A stretch of DNA of 64,000 nucleotides, from contig JAFSKL010000021.1 of assembly GCA_017448985.1 (NCBI GenBank), positions 1-64,000 of the forward strand, given 5' to 3'. Shown here in pieces: positions 24,652 through 33,720 of the stretch (the first letter of the stretch is position 1; each line of letters starts with the position of its first letter). The DNA comes from Paludibacteraceae bacterium. Its GTDB lineage: Bacteria; Bacteroidota; Bacteroidia; Bacteroidales; Paludibacteraceae. The notes under the pieces are model-generated. The model was not told the origin of the DNA and did not search any database. It saw only the letters and a list, made by a program, of their open reading frames with translations. A program made the translations under genes and the position numbers.

Positions 24652-26101
24652 TCGCGTAGTGGTCATAGGAGCCGGTTTGGGCGGATTGCAATGTGCGTAC
24701 ATGCTCGCTAAGAACGGCATGGATGTCACGGTGCTCGAGCAAAACGCTGTGACAGGCGGTTGCTTGCAGTCCTTCCGACGAGGCGACATCCTCTTCGATA
24801 CCGGTTTTCACTATGTAGGAGGCCTGCGTGAAGGCGAGTCCCTATACCCGCTTTTCCGTTATTTCAATCTTCTCGACCTGCCTTGGCTGCAACTGGACGA
24901 AGACTGCTTTGACGAAGTGGTATTGGGCAACCGCAGTTTTGCCTTGGCTTCCGGTCATGAGCGTTTTGCTGAGACTCTTACCTCCTATTTCCCGCATGAG
25001 AAAGAAGGGATCAGGCGTTATACGGATTTCTTGCGCAGCGTAGGCGAACATATCTTTGATGCTTTCCAGCCTCGTGAAGCGGAGGATTTTTATTCCACCT
25101 CTCTCTTTGCCCGTTCAGCGTACGAGTTTCTGTGCGAAACCGTTAGCGACCCCGTATTGCGGGATGTACTGTCAGGTTCGAGCCTCAAGTTGGAACTGAA
25201 CCGGGATACGCTCCCTCTCTATATCTACGCACAGATCAACAACTCGTTCATTCAGAGTGCCTGGCGACTTCGTGGTGGCGGACAACAGATAGCAGACCAT
25301 TTGGCAACGGACATCACGCGCATGGGCGGACTCGTTCGTACGCGCGCGAGCGTCACGCGCATCGAAGATAAAAAAGGACGAGCTACAGGCGTATGGGTGA
25401 ATAATGACGAGTTCATCGAAGCGGACTATATCATCTGCGATATTCATCCCAAAGAGGTGATGCGTTTATTGGCGGATAGTCCGAGTGTGCGCAAGATCTA
25501 TCGGAAGCGAATAGATTCACTTGAAGAGACTTTTGGTATGTTTACCGCTAACATACGCCTCAAAGCGAACGCTCTCCCGTATCTCAACCGCAATATCTAC
25601 ATCCACCGCAAAGGAACGGACCTGTGGTCTAATGACCAACTACTAACGACCAACGACCCAAGGGTAAATAGTCTGATGGTCAGTTTTTATCCGGATCAGC
25701 CGGCCTTGGATTTATTGACACCTGTTCGCGGAAGTCAGGTCTCAGGCCTGCAAGGCGAAGCCTACGAGACCTTCAAAGCCCAGAAAGCTGAGGAGTGTAT
25801 CCGACTGGCAGAACAACGCCTACCGGTTTTGCGTGGAGCGATAGACCGAGTCTATACCTCATCTCCGCTGACCTACCAGCGCTACACACACACAGCCGAA
25901 GGTTCCGCTTATGGAATTCGCAAGGATTGGCGCTCGCCCCTCACCACCGTTCTGACGCCCAAGACGCCCATTGAGAATGTGTTCCTAACAGGACAGAATC
26001 TCAACTTGCACGGAGTGCTCGGCGTATCCATGACATCCGTTATCACCGCTGCACAACTCATCGGAATGGACTCTATACTTGAACAAATAAATGGTAAATG
26101 A
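24644..26101 (+). CDS. FAD-dependent oxidoreductase, phytoene desaturase/RetSat-like
   Basis: A 485-residue flavoprotein with an N-terminal dinucleotide-binding fold (VVIGAGLGGLQCAYML, then VLEQN.VTGGC) and a C-terminal FAD-contact segment (NVFLTGQNLNLHGVLGVS). The family includes carotenoid desaturases/isomerases and retinol saturases, so here it may alter double bonds of an acyl or polyene chain; this is inferred. Residues near 330-337 (NDQLLTTND) are encoded by a heptamer array (25631-25658), so this loop is probably a neutral insertion. It overlaps fabG-like at 26091 if that gene uses its first ATG. Confidence 0.82.
   Translation: MNNRVVVIGAGLGGLQCAYMLAKNGMDVTVLEQNAVTGGCLQSFRRGDILFDTGFHYVGGLREGESLYPLFRYFNLLDLPWLQLDEDCFDEVVLGNRSFALASGHERFAETLTSYFPHEKEGIRRYTDFLRSVGEHIFDAFQPREAEDFYSTSLFARSAYEFLCETVSDPVLRDVLSGSSLKLELNRDTLPLYIYAQINNSFIQSAWRLRGGGQQIADHLATDITRMGGLVRTRASVTRIEDKKGRATGVWVNNDEFIEADYIICDIHPKEVMRLLADSPSVRKIYRKRIDSLEETFGMFTANIRLKANALPYLNRNIYIHRKGTDLWSNDQLLTTNDPRVNSLMVSFYPDQPALDLLTPVRGSQVSGLQGEAYETFKAQKAEECIRLAEQRLPVLRGAIDRVYTSSPLTYQRYTHTAEGSAYGIRKDWRSPLTTVLTPKTPIENVFLTGQNLNLHGVLGVSMTSVITAAQLIGMDSILEQINGK
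25631..25658 (+). repeat. In-frame heptamer array inside a coding gene
   Basis: Four units: AATGACC, AACTACT, AACGACC, AACGACC. They belong to the same AATGACC-like class as the intergenic arrays, but lie within the FAD oxidoreductase gene and are translated. Confidence 0.8.
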
Positions 26102-26837
26102 TAAAATGAATAAATTTGCACTCGTAACTGGCGGAAGTCGCGGTATTGGCAGGGCCGTTGCGCTGCGGCTCGCCAAACAAGGATATAACATCCTTATCAA
26201 TTATCAGTCGAATGACGCGGCGGCAGAAGAGACTTTGTCTCTTGTTCGCGAAGCAGGGACCGACGGTGAACTGCTGAAGTTCGATGTCAGCAACCGCGAA
26301 GAGACAACGGCTGCTTTGGAGAACTGGCAAGCGCAGCATCCCGATGATTATATCGAAGTGCTGGTGAACAACGCCGGTATCCGTCGTGACAACCTCCTTA
26401 TCTGGATGGAGTCCGAAGACTTTGAGCGGGTCGTATCCACCAACCTCTTCTCGTTTTACAATGTGACACGACCGTTGCTCCAGCCGATGATTCGTCATAA
26501 ATACGGTCGCATCATCAACATGGCCTCCTTGTCGGGCGAGAAAGGTCTGCCCGGGCAGTGTAACTACTCCGCTGCCAAAGGTGGTCTGATTGCAGCTACC
26601 AAGGCGCTGGCGCAAGAACTCGGAAGGAAGAACATCACTGTCAATGCGGTGGCTCCGGGCTTTGTGAAGACCGATATGGTTGAAGGGCTGGACGAGGCGG
26701 AACTCAAGAAACAGATCCCTCTCAACCGTTTTGCAGAACCCGACGAGGTGGCTGCTGTAGTAGCTTTCCTCGCGTCCCAAGATGCCAGTTATATAACCGG
26801 TGAATGTATAGGTATCAACGGTGGCTTATATACGTAA
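26091..26837 (+). CDS. 3-oxoacyl-ACP reductase (FabG-like)
   Basis: A 248-residue short-chain dehydrogenase. It has the NAD(P) motif VTGGSRGIG, NNAGIRRD, the catalytic serine region MASLSGEKG and Tyr/Lys in YSAAK, and ends in the family's GECIGINGG. It reduces beta-ketoacyl-ACP, completing the condensation-reduction-dehydration cycle of this cluster. Three ATGs lie in the heptamer-like array at 26091-26111; the two in frame are 26091 and 26106, and ATG 26106 (MNKFALVTGG) fits family N-termini best. It overlaps the exporter gene by 17 nt. Confidence 0.9.
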   Translation: MVNDKMNKFALVTGGSRGIGRAVALRLAKQGYNILINYQSNDAAAEETLSLVREAGTDGELLKFDVSNREETTAALENWQAQHPDDYIEVLVNNAGIRRDNLLIWMESEDFERVVSTNLFSFYNVTRPLLQPMIRHKYGRIINMASLSGEKGLPGQCNYSAAKGGLIAATKALAQELGRKNITVNAVAPGFVKTDMVEGLDEAELKKQIPLNRFAEPDEVAAVVAFLASQDASYITGECIGINGGLYT

Positions 26838-29190
26838 TACCATATTAGTGCTCTGCGTAGCGGCACTGGCTTGGCTCGGTGCGCACTGCGTGTTTGAAGA
26901 GAACATCTTCCAGCTTCTCCCGCAGACGGGCGATGAGGCTTTCCGCGTCACTTTCCTCAACCTCAAGTTGAAGGACAAGATTTTCGTGCAAGCCGCGCCT
27001 ATCGATGAGGCAGCAACGCCTTCGCCCGAAGAGCTGGCGGAGGCATTGGATGCGTTCATGTCCTCCGTGACGGAAGCTACCGCTGAGCGACAAGCAATCC
27101 TGTACACCCTTTCGGACATCGACCCGATGCTCATCATCGATGCGGCCGATTATGCGATGTCTCATACACCGGCGTATATCGATTTCACGCCGCAGCAGAT
27201 GGACTCTCTCTGCTCCACGGACCACATCACGCGACAACTGCTCTTCTATCAGGACTTCTTGGACACGGATCTCGGGCAGAATCTCTATGATGCCATCTCC
27301 TATGATCCGTGCGGAATAGCGATGGGCACAATCGGTCAACTCTTACCGATGGACGGCGCAGACGAGGCACAGACGCGTTTTCAGAATAACCACCTCTATG
27401 GGCGTGACGGACATACCTGTGTCGGTTTCATCACACCTGCTTTCGGCACGGATAACTCCCGCGAGGCCAAACGGCTGGTTCGAACCATGAACCGGGTGCG
27501 TGATGATATTCGCGCACAGTATCCGGGTGTCGATATCCTCTATCATGGAACGATCATTCTGGCAGGCAATAACAGCGAACGGATGAGCGGAGACATCTAT
27601 ATCACCGTCTCCATCGCCATGCTCATCATCATCATTCTGCTGTTCATCTGCCTCAAACGACCGATGTACCTTCTCCTCACGGTGGCAGCTCTGACTTTCG
27701 GTTCGCTCCTTGCCCTCGCCGGACTCTATCTCTACCAAGGCGGCGTGTCGATCATGAGCATGGGTATCGGAGCCATCGTCCTCGGTGTGGCATTCAGTTA
27801 TGTGCTGCATGTGCTGGTTCATTATATCTACACCGGCGATGTCAAGCAGACGATGAAAGAGCAGACCAAACCTGTTCTTCTCGGTTCATTGACCACGGTT
27901 GGCGCCTTTGCCGGACTGTTGTTCACACAATCCCGACTGCTGAGTGATTTCGGACTGTTTGCCTTGCTGGCCATCCTCGGCACAACGATCTTCAGTCTGG
28001 TCTTTATGCCTTCGTTCCTGCCGAAGAACTATACGCCTAATCTTAAGGCCTTCCGTTTCCTGGAGCGTATCAACGCTTATCCTATCGACCGCAATAAGGT
28101 CATCGTGACGGTAACCATCCTGTGGGTTGTCCTTTGTGTCGCTTTCTCTGGACGCTATCAGTTTGACAGCGACCTGCTCCATATAGGCTACACCTCGGAC
28201 GACTGTGCCAAGGCGGAAGCTTCATGGGCACAATGGATGAATGACGGGCAGACCGAATTGTACTTTGCATCCGTAGCCCCGACCGTTGATGAGGCTCTCG
28301 AAGCCTTACCGCGTATCGAAACCGTCAGTGGAACGAAGACGCATCTGCTGATGCCGTCACTGGCCCTGCAGAAAACAAGGATCGAGGCATGGGAGAACTA
28401 TTTCACGCGGGAGAAACAGGCTGAAATAAGTAGAAACATCGCCAAGGCTTGCCATGAGACGGGCATCGACCCCTCTATGTTCCTGCCTTTCCAACAGATG
28501 ATGGCCCATCCGCTGCAACCCGAACTGTTGACGGAAAGCGGACTGTTGCCGCAACCTATCCTCGATAACTTGTATGAACAGGTGGAGAATCAGGCGCTCG
28601 TTTATTTCTCCGTCAAGTGCGCTCCAGATCAGGCACAAGCGGTGAAGGACCGGCTTACCACCCAAGAGGGTTGCATGCTGATGGATCCGTATTACTACTG
28701 CACGGACCTCGTGGAACTGCTGCACGACGATTTCAACCTCATCCTCTGGATCAGTTCGGCCTTCGTGTTCTTGCTCCTGCTCGTCTCGTATCGTAACTTA
28801 TGGCTTGCTCTCATCGCCCTTTGTCCGATGATGCTCTCCTGGTACACCGTGCTCGGCGCCATGGCGCTCTTCGGTCAGCCTTTTAACCTCGTGAACATCA
28901 TCGTCTCGTCCTTCGTCTTCGGTATCGGTGTGGACTACTCAATCTTCATCCTCGAAGGACTGCTCAAAGGCGACAGCGACCCCGCAATGAAATACCACAA
29001 GACAGCCATTACCCTCTCGGCGGTCATTCTCGTCATCTGTATGTTCATTGTCGGCTTTGCCAAACATCCGGCCGTGCAGAGCATCAGTTTCGCCTCCCTC
29101 GTCGGCATGATCACAACCATCATGCTCTCCTATACACTGGAGCCCAATTTATACCGCTTGTATATGAAGATTAAAAACAGAAAGAAATGA
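26821..29190 (+). CDS. MMPL/RND-family lipid exporter
   Basis: A 789-residue inner-membrane protein with the two-fold MMPL layout. One N-terminal helix precedes a large periplasmic domain, a helix bundle (residues about 255-415 with IYITVSIAMLII and GIGAIVLGVAFSYVLH), a second periplasmic domain, and a second bundle with VFGIGVDYSIF. It likely moves the cluster's lipid or pigment product across or out of the inner membrane. The start is GTG 26821, inside the ketoreductase gene. The last 4 nt overlap the LolA-like gene (ATGA), supporting joint function in outer-membrane delivery. Confidence 0.88.
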   Translation: MAYIRNTILVLCVAALAWLGAHCVFEENIFQLLPQTGDEAFRVTFLNLKLKDKIFVQAAPIDEAATPSPEELAEALDAFMSSVTEATAERQAILYTLSDIDPMLIIDAADYAMSHTPAYIDFTPQQMDSLCSTDHITRQLLFYQDFLDTDLGQNLYDAISYDPCGIAMGTIGQLLPMDGADEAQTRFQNNHLYGRDGHTCVGFITPAFGTDNSREAKRLVRTMNRVRDDIRAQYPGVDILYHGTIILAGNNSERMSGDIYITVSIAMLIIIILLFICLKRPMYLLLTVAALTFGSLLALAGLYLYQGGVSIMSMGIGAIVLGVAFSYVLHVLVHYIYTGDVKQTMKEQTKPVLLGSLTTVGAFAGLLFTQSRLLSDFGLFALLAILGTTIFSLVFMPSFLPKNYTPNLKAFRFLERINAYPIDRNKVIVTVTILWVVLCVAFSGRYQFDSDLLHIGYTSDDCAKAEASWAQWMNDGQTELYFASVAPTVDEALEALPRIETVSGTKTHLLMPSLALQKTRIEAWENYFTREKQAEISRNIAKACHETGIDPSMFLPFQQMMAHPLQPELLTESGLLPQPILDNLYEQVENQALVYFSVKCAPDQAQAVKDRLTTQEGCMLMDPYYYCTDLVELLHDDFNLILWISSAFVFLLLLVSYRNLWLALIALCPMMLSWYTVLGAMALFGQPFNLVNIIVSSFVFGIGVDYSIFILEGLLKGDSDPAMKYHKTAITLSAVILVICMFIVGFAKHPAVQSISFASLVGMITTIMLSYTLEPNLYRLYMKIKNRKK

Positions 29191-29711
29191 TAAAACTGAT
29201 TTTATTGATAGCAACTACTATCCTCTCGTTGCACCAACCCAACGAAACCCGCGAGTTCGCATTCACCGAGACGCGCGTGATGCCCAAAATGAACAAGACT
29301 ACCGTTTGTGAAGGAACGATGCTGTTTCAGGCTCCCGATAACTTGCGGATGAACTATACGCAACCCGCAGGCGAGTACACGCTCATTGAGAAAGACAAGT
29401 TCGAGGTCTTCAAGGCCGGCAAACTGCAGAAACTCAATGTCAAGGACCCCAAGCAGAAAATGGCCGTTTATCGGGCTACGCTCCTCGCTTGTTTGGGCGG
29501 AGATGTAGAGAAGGCAGCCACGCTCAATAACGCTAAAGCGAACTACCAGACCGTTGGGAACACCTATGTCTGCACCCTCAAAGCGGATAACGCTGCACCA
29601 CGGGACATTGCAGGCGTCGAACTCATCTATGACAAGAAAAACGGACAATTGCTCAAGATGACCCTTACTGAAGGAAACGGCAACTTTACCACCTACGAAG
29701 TAAAAAAATAA
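29187..29711 (+). CDS. LolA-like periplasmic lipid carrier
   Basis: A 174-residue protein with a short signal peptide (MIKLILLIATTILSL). The fold pattern is LolA/LolB-like: FTETRVMPKMNKT, GTMLFQAPDNLRMNYTQP, then late strands ending in GNFTTYEVKK. LolA-like proteins of this kind sit with MMPL transporters in aryl polyene and flexirubin clusters and are thought to ferry the hydrophobic product through the periplasm. It begins inside the exporter's stop, and the HD-domain gene follows after 3 nt. Confidence 0.8.
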   Translation: MIKLILLIATTILSLHQPNETREFAFTETRVMPKMNKTTVCEGTMLFQAPDNLRMNYTQPAGEYTLIEKDKFEVFKAGKLQKLNVKDPKQKMAVYRATLLACLGGDVEKAATLNNAKANYQTVGNTYVCTLKADNAAPRDIAGVELIYDKKNGQLLKMTLTEGNGNFTTYEVKK

Positions 29712-29714
29712 ACT

Positions 29715-30941
29715 ATGCCCAATAAACGTAAAATAATCAATGACCCTGTCTTCGGATTCTTGTCTATTCCGAACGAACTGATTTACGATGTCCTGCAGCA
29801 TCCGTATGTGCAGCGCCTCAACCGTATCCGTCAACTGGGACTTTCCTATCTCGTTTATCCGGGAGCCATGCACAGCCGTTTCGGTCACTCGATAGGCGCT
29901 ATGCACCTGATGCGCGAAGCCATTCTGTCCTTGCGCCTCAAAGGCGTGGAGATAACCGAAGATGAAGAGACATCGGCCATGATTGCCATACTGCTCCATG
30001 ACATAGGTCACGGACCTTTCTCCCATGTGTTGGAGCACACGATAGTAGATGGCGTCACCCACGAGGACATATCGCTCCTGATGATGGAGCGTATCAATAT
30101 GGATCTCAACGGACAACTCGACATGGCCATCTCCATTTTCAAGAACGAGTATCCAAAGCATTTTTTGCACCAGCTCATCTCCAGTCAGTTGGATGTCGAT
30201 CGTATGGACTATCTCTGCCGTGACAGTTTCTTCACGGGTGTTCAGGAAGGCCGTGTGGCGAGTGAACGATTGCTCAAGATGCTCGATGTCCGCGATGACA
30301 AACTGGTCGTGCAGGTCAAAGGCATCTATTCGGTGGAGAAGTTTCTGGTGGCACGCCGGTTGATGTACTGGCAAGTTTATCTGCACAAGACATCCGTAGC
30401 CGCCGAGCAACACCTGATCAAGATTCTCTGCCGTGCCAAAGAGTTGGCGCGTAGCGGCAAGGACTTGTTCTGTTCGCCTGCCTTGCGGTATTTCCTCTAT
30501 CAGCCGGTTACATTCGATATGTTCAGTCCCACTAGTGAGGCCTTGGAGCAATACGCTCTGTTGGATGACAACGATGTGCTGTCTGCCATCAAGTCCTGGA
30601 TTGCCGGTCCGGACAAAGTGCTGAGTCTGCTCAGTCGTTCGTTCATCAACCGTCAACTTTTCCGCGGACAACTGTTGGAAGCACCCTTGACGGAAGCACA
30701 AAAGAACGAACTGAACCGGCAGTACGCTGAGGCCTTGAGCATCGATGAAAAAGAAGCCGAATATTGCTGGTCAGAGCATGTGTCCACTAGCAACACATAC
30801 TCAGAAAAAGCCGATTCCATCGATATTTTATACTCCGACGGCACCGTTCGTGACATCGCTTCCGCGAGCGAGATTCTCGACCTTGCTGCACTAACCCGCA
30901 AACCCATTAAACGCTACTTGTTTAAGTATCGCCTGGACTAA
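29715..30941 (+). CDS. HD-domain phosphohydrolase (dGTPase-like)
   Basis: A 408-residue metal-dependent HD protein. Metal ligands are seen in MHSRFGHSIGAMHL, LLHDIGHGPFSH and QLDVDRMDYLCRD. It is related to dNTP triphosphohydrolases; its substrate is unknown. An HD protein immediately ahead of lpxD is a recurring arrangement in Bacteroidota. The stop is followed directly by an AT-rich heptamer-like array that runs into lpxD. Confidence 0.88.
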   Translation: MPNKRKIINDPVFGFLSIPNELIYDVLQHPYVQRLNRIRQLGLSYLVYPGAMHSRFGHSIGAMHLMREAILSLRLKGVEITEDEETSAMIAILLHDIGHGPFSHVLEHTIVDGVTHEDISLLMMERINMDLNGQLDMAISIFKNEYPKHFLHQLISSQLDVDRMDYLCRDSFFTGVQEGRVASERLLKMLDVRDDKLVVQVKGIYSVEKFLVARRLMYWQVYLHKTSVAAEQHLIKILCRAKELARSGKDLFCSPALRYFLYQPVTFDMFSPTSEALEQYALLDDNDVLSAIKSWIAGPDKVLSLLSRSFINRQLFRGQLLEAPLTEAQKNELNRQYAEALSIDEKEAEYCWSEHVSTSNTYSEKADSIDILYSDGTVRDIASASEILDLAALTRKPIKRYLFKYRLD

Positions 30942-30983
30942 ATGAGAAAATATGTAAATGAGTAAATAAATGAGAAAATGAAT
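30939..30983 (+). repeat. Heptamer-like array over the lpxD start
   Basis: AAATGAG/TAAATGA-type units with mostly 7-nt spacing fill the whole gap between the HD-gene stop and the lpxD ATG at 30978, supplying several ATG triplets. The phase is less perfect than at 2362. Confidence 0.65.
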
Positions 30984-31976
30984 TTCAGCGCACAGCAAAT
31001 AGCAGCCTTGTTAGGTGGTCAACTGATAGGCAACGCCAATGCCTTGGTCTCTGATGTAGCTCCGATAGAATCGGCACAATCGCACCATCTGGCGTTTATC
31101 ACCGATGCCAAATACCTGCCGTTTTTGGATACTACGCAAGCGGGTGTCATTCTGGTTTCTAAAGACCTGAAGGACGCGAACGGCCTCACTGCCTCCCAGG
31201 ACCGCGCCATCATTCTTGTCGAGAACGCCCGCGGGGCGATGGGACAGTTGCTGCAACTGGTATCGAAAGCGATGAATCCGGCAAAAGTCGGCATGGAACA
31301 GCCTTCTTTCATCAGTGAAGGCGTGTCCGTACCCGACGATGCGTATGTAGGTGCGTTTGCATATATCGGTCGCAATGTGCACTTGGGCAAGGGCGTGCAG
31401 ATCTATCCACATGTTTTCATCGGAGATAATGTAACTATTGGCGATTTCACCGTACTTTTTCCCGGTGCTAAAATCTATTCGCATAGCCAAATTGGTGCCC
31501 GTTGCATCTTGCATGCCGGTGTGGTAGTGGGCTCGGACGGTTTTGGTTTCGAACCCGATGCGCAAGGTGTCAATCAGAAGATACCACAGATAGGCAATGT
31601 GATCATTGAGGATGATGTGGAAATAGGCGCGAACACGACGATTGACCGTGCGATGATGGGGTCGACCCTTATCCACCGCAATGTGAAAATAGACAACCTC
31701 GTTCAGATAGCGCATAATGTGGAGATCGGCGAATCGACCATCCTCTGTGCACAGGTAGGAATAGCCGGCAGCACCAAAGTCGGCAAACATTGTATCTTGG
31801 CTGGGCAGGTAGGCGTAGCGGGACATATAGAGATAGCGGACAACTGCATCTTTGGTGCACAAACCGGCATCGCGGGCAATATCCGCAAGTCAGGTACATA
31901 CATGGGGTCTCCCGCCATTGACGCTTCTATCTGGCGTCGCGCTGCAGTACGATTCAAACAATCAGGACAACAATGA
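30978..31976 (+). CDS. lpxD: UDP-3-O-(3-hydroxyacyl)glucosamine N-acyltransferase
   Basis: A 332-residue trimeric left-handed beta-helix enzyme that adds the second hydroxyacyl chain in lipid A synthesis. The N-terminal uridine-binding domain (about residues 1-100) is followed by hexapeptide repeats (VGAFAYIG, VFIGDNVTIGDF, HCILAGQVGVAGHI). The catalytic His lies in QIAHNVEIGE. The C-terminal helix ends RFKQSGQQ. It overlaps lpxC by 4 nt. Confidence 0.95.
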   Translation: MNFSAQQIAALLGGQLIGNANALVSDVAPIESAQSHHLAFITDAKYLPFLDTTQAGVILVSKDLKDANGLTASQDRAIILVENARGAMGQLLQLVSKAMNPAKVGMEQPSFISEGVSVPDDAYVGAFAYIGRNVHLGKGVQIYPHVFIGDNVTIGDFTVLFPGAKIYSHSQIGARCILHAGVVVGSDGFGFEPDAQGVNQKIPQIGNVIIEDDVEIGANTTIDRAMMGSTLIHRNVKIDNLVQIAHNVEIGESTILCAQVGIAGSTKVGKHCILAGQVGVAGHIEIADNCIFGAQTGIAGNIRKSGTYMGSPAIDASIWRRAAVRFKQSGQQ

Positions 31977-32875
31977 AACAACATACTTTAAAAGACAGTT
32001 TTACCCTCAGTTCAGTAGGGTTGCACACGGGCCTTTTCGTCACCGCCACTTTCCATCCGGCATCGGAGAACACAGGCTTGTGCCTGCGTCGTGTGGACCT
32101 ACCGGGACAGCCATGCCATCAGGCTTTGGCGGAATATGTATCCGCTACGGAACGAGGCACGGTGCTCGAACGCGGGAAATGGAAAGTATCGACGGTAGAG
32201 CATGCGTTGAGTGCCCTCTATGCTCTCGGAGTGGATAATTGCATCATCGATGTCGATGCACCGGAAATGCCTATTCTCGACGGCAGTGCACGCTTGTTCG
32301 TCAAAGAGATACAACGTGTCGGTCTGGTGGAGCAGAACGCCGAACAGACCGTTTATGTGGTGCAGGAACCCGTGGAGTACATCTCCGAGCATGGGCACCG
32401 CATGCGTATCGAACCTTGCGATCATTATGAGGTGGATGTGACCATCGCTTTCCAGAGTAACATCCTGCGCGAGCAACATGCCACCTTGACTAACTTGGCG
32501 GACTATCCCCGTGAAGTGGCTTCCGCGCGTACCTTCTGCTTCGTGCGCGAGATAGAACCGCTTTTGCGTGTGGGACTGATTAAAGGTGGGGACCTCAAGA
32601 ATGCACTCGTCATCTACGAGACCGAGTTATCGCAGGAAGGAATGGATTATTTCTGCGACAAGCTGGGGCAGCCCCGTCTCGATGCCACCAAACTCGGCTA
32701 CCTCTCGCCGCTCAACTATCCCAATGAGCCTGCACGGCACAAACTGCTCGATGTCATCGGCGATCTGACGCTACTCGGATTGCGCCTGCAGGGACGCGTC
32801 ATAGCCTTCAAACCCGGACATACCTTCAATACGCAATGTGTCCGCCGATTCAGAAATCAGATTTTAAGTGAATAA
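31973..32875 (+). CDS. lpxC: UDP-3-O-acyl-GlcNAc deacetylase, unfused
   Basis: A 300-residue zinc deacetylase, the committed step of lipid A synthesis. It has the SSVGLHTG start motif, the zinc His in TVEHALSALYALGVDN, LDGSA, and the second metal site in HKLLDVIGDLTLLG. In most Bacteroidota LpxC is fused to a C-terminal FabZ domain (about 460 residues); here the protein stops right after the LpxC domain (RFRNQILSE) and no FabZ reading frame follows. lpxA starts 20 nt later. Confidence 0.95.
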   Translation: MKQHTLKDSFTLSSVGLHTGLFVTATFHPASENTGLCLRRVDLPGQPCHQALAEYVSATERGTVLERGKWKVSTVEHALSALYALGVDNCIIDVDAPEMPILDGSARLFVKEIQRVGLVEQNAEQTVYVVQEPVEYISEHGHRMRIEPCDHYEVDVTIAFQSNILREQHATLTNLADYPREVASARTFCFVREIEPLLRVGLIKGGDLKNALVIYETELSQEGMDYFCDKLGQPRLDATKLGYLSPLNYPNEPARHKLLDVIGDLTLLGLRLQGRVIAFKPGHTFNTQCVRRFRNQILSE

Positions 32876-32894
32876 TTCGTAAATCGTACATCAT

Positions 32895-33665
32895 ATGATT
32901 TCTCCTTTAGCATATGTCAGTCCCGATGCCCAAGTAGGCAAGGATGTAGAGATAGGTCCGTTCGCAGTCATTCATCCGAATGTCATCATCGGTGACGGTT
33001 GCCGCATCGGCTCCAATGCCACCATCTGCGAATATACGCAATTGGGCAAGAACTGTCAGGTATTCCCGTCGGCCGTCATAGGTGCCATTCCGCAGGACCT
33101 CAAGTTCAAAGGCGAAGAATCGTGGGCCATCATCGGCGATAACTGCGTGCTGCGCGAGTTCGTCACTATCCATCGCGGAACGGCCAGTAAGGGCAAGACT
33201 GTCGTGGGCAATGACAACCTCATCATGGCGTACTGCCATATAGCGCACGACTGCATCTTGGGCAGTAATATCATCATGTCCAATGTCACGCAGTTGGCCG
33301 GCGAAGTGGAGATCGACGATTTTGCCATCATCGGAGGAGGAACACTCGTGCATCAGTTCAGCCATATAGGTTCGCATGTGATGATTCAAGGCGGTTCGAA
33401 AGTGAACAAGGATATCCCGCCTTTCGCCATCGTGGCGCGTGAACCGATTGCTTTCTGCGGCATCAACTCCGTCGGACTCAATCGTCGTGGCTTCACGCCC
33501 GAACAGATCCATACGATCCAGGAGGTCTACCGCCTGCTGTACAACAACGGCATGAATACCACGCAGGCACTCGCGCACATAGAAGCCACCATGCCGCAGA
33601 CACCGGAACGCGACATCATCGTGTCGTTCGTCCGTGCCTCCTCTCGTGGCATCGTCAAAGCATAA
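32895..33665 (+). CDS. lpxA: Acyl-ACP--UDP-GlcNAc O-acyltransferase
   Basis: A 256-residue hexapeptide-repeat trimer catalysing the first step of lipid A synthesis. It starts with the beta-helix repeats (VGKDVEIGPFAVI, GDGCRIGSNATI), has the catalytic histidine in YCHIAHDCILGS, and ends with the helical C-terminal domain (GLNRRGFTPEQIHTIQEVYRLLY). The gene order lpxD-lpxC-lpxA is standard for the phylum. Confidence 0.96.
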   Translation: MISPLAYVSPDAQVGKDVEIGPFAVIHPNVIIGDGCRIGSNATICEYTQLGKNCQVFPSAVIGAIPQDLKFKGEESWAIIGDNCVLREFVTIHRGTASKGKTVVGNDNLIMAYCHIAHDCILGSNIIMSNVTQLAGEVEIDDFAIIGGGTLVHQFSHIGSHVMIQGGSKVNKDIPPFAIVAREPIAFCGINSVGLNRRGFTPEQIHTIQEVYRLLYNNGMNTTQALAHIEATMPQTPERDIIVSFVRASSRGIVKA

Positions 33666-33667
33666 AA

Positions 33668-33720
33668 ATGGTTAAATAACAAAATAAATGAAAAAATGGT
33701 AAATGATCAAATGGTAAATG
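33668..33720 (+). repeat. Heptamer-like array over the glnS start
   Basis: ATGGTTA, AATAACA, AAATAAA, TGAAAAA, ATGGTAA, ATGATCA and an eight-base unit run from the lpxA stop into glnS. Two in-frame ATGs (33696 and 33711) lie inside it, so the first codons MVNDQMVN are array-derived. Confidence 0.7.

Noticed and set aside
29202..30701. 499-codon minus-strand frame
   Set aside because: It is opposite the LolA-like and HD genes, both of which have clear family motifs; no domain or start context supports it.
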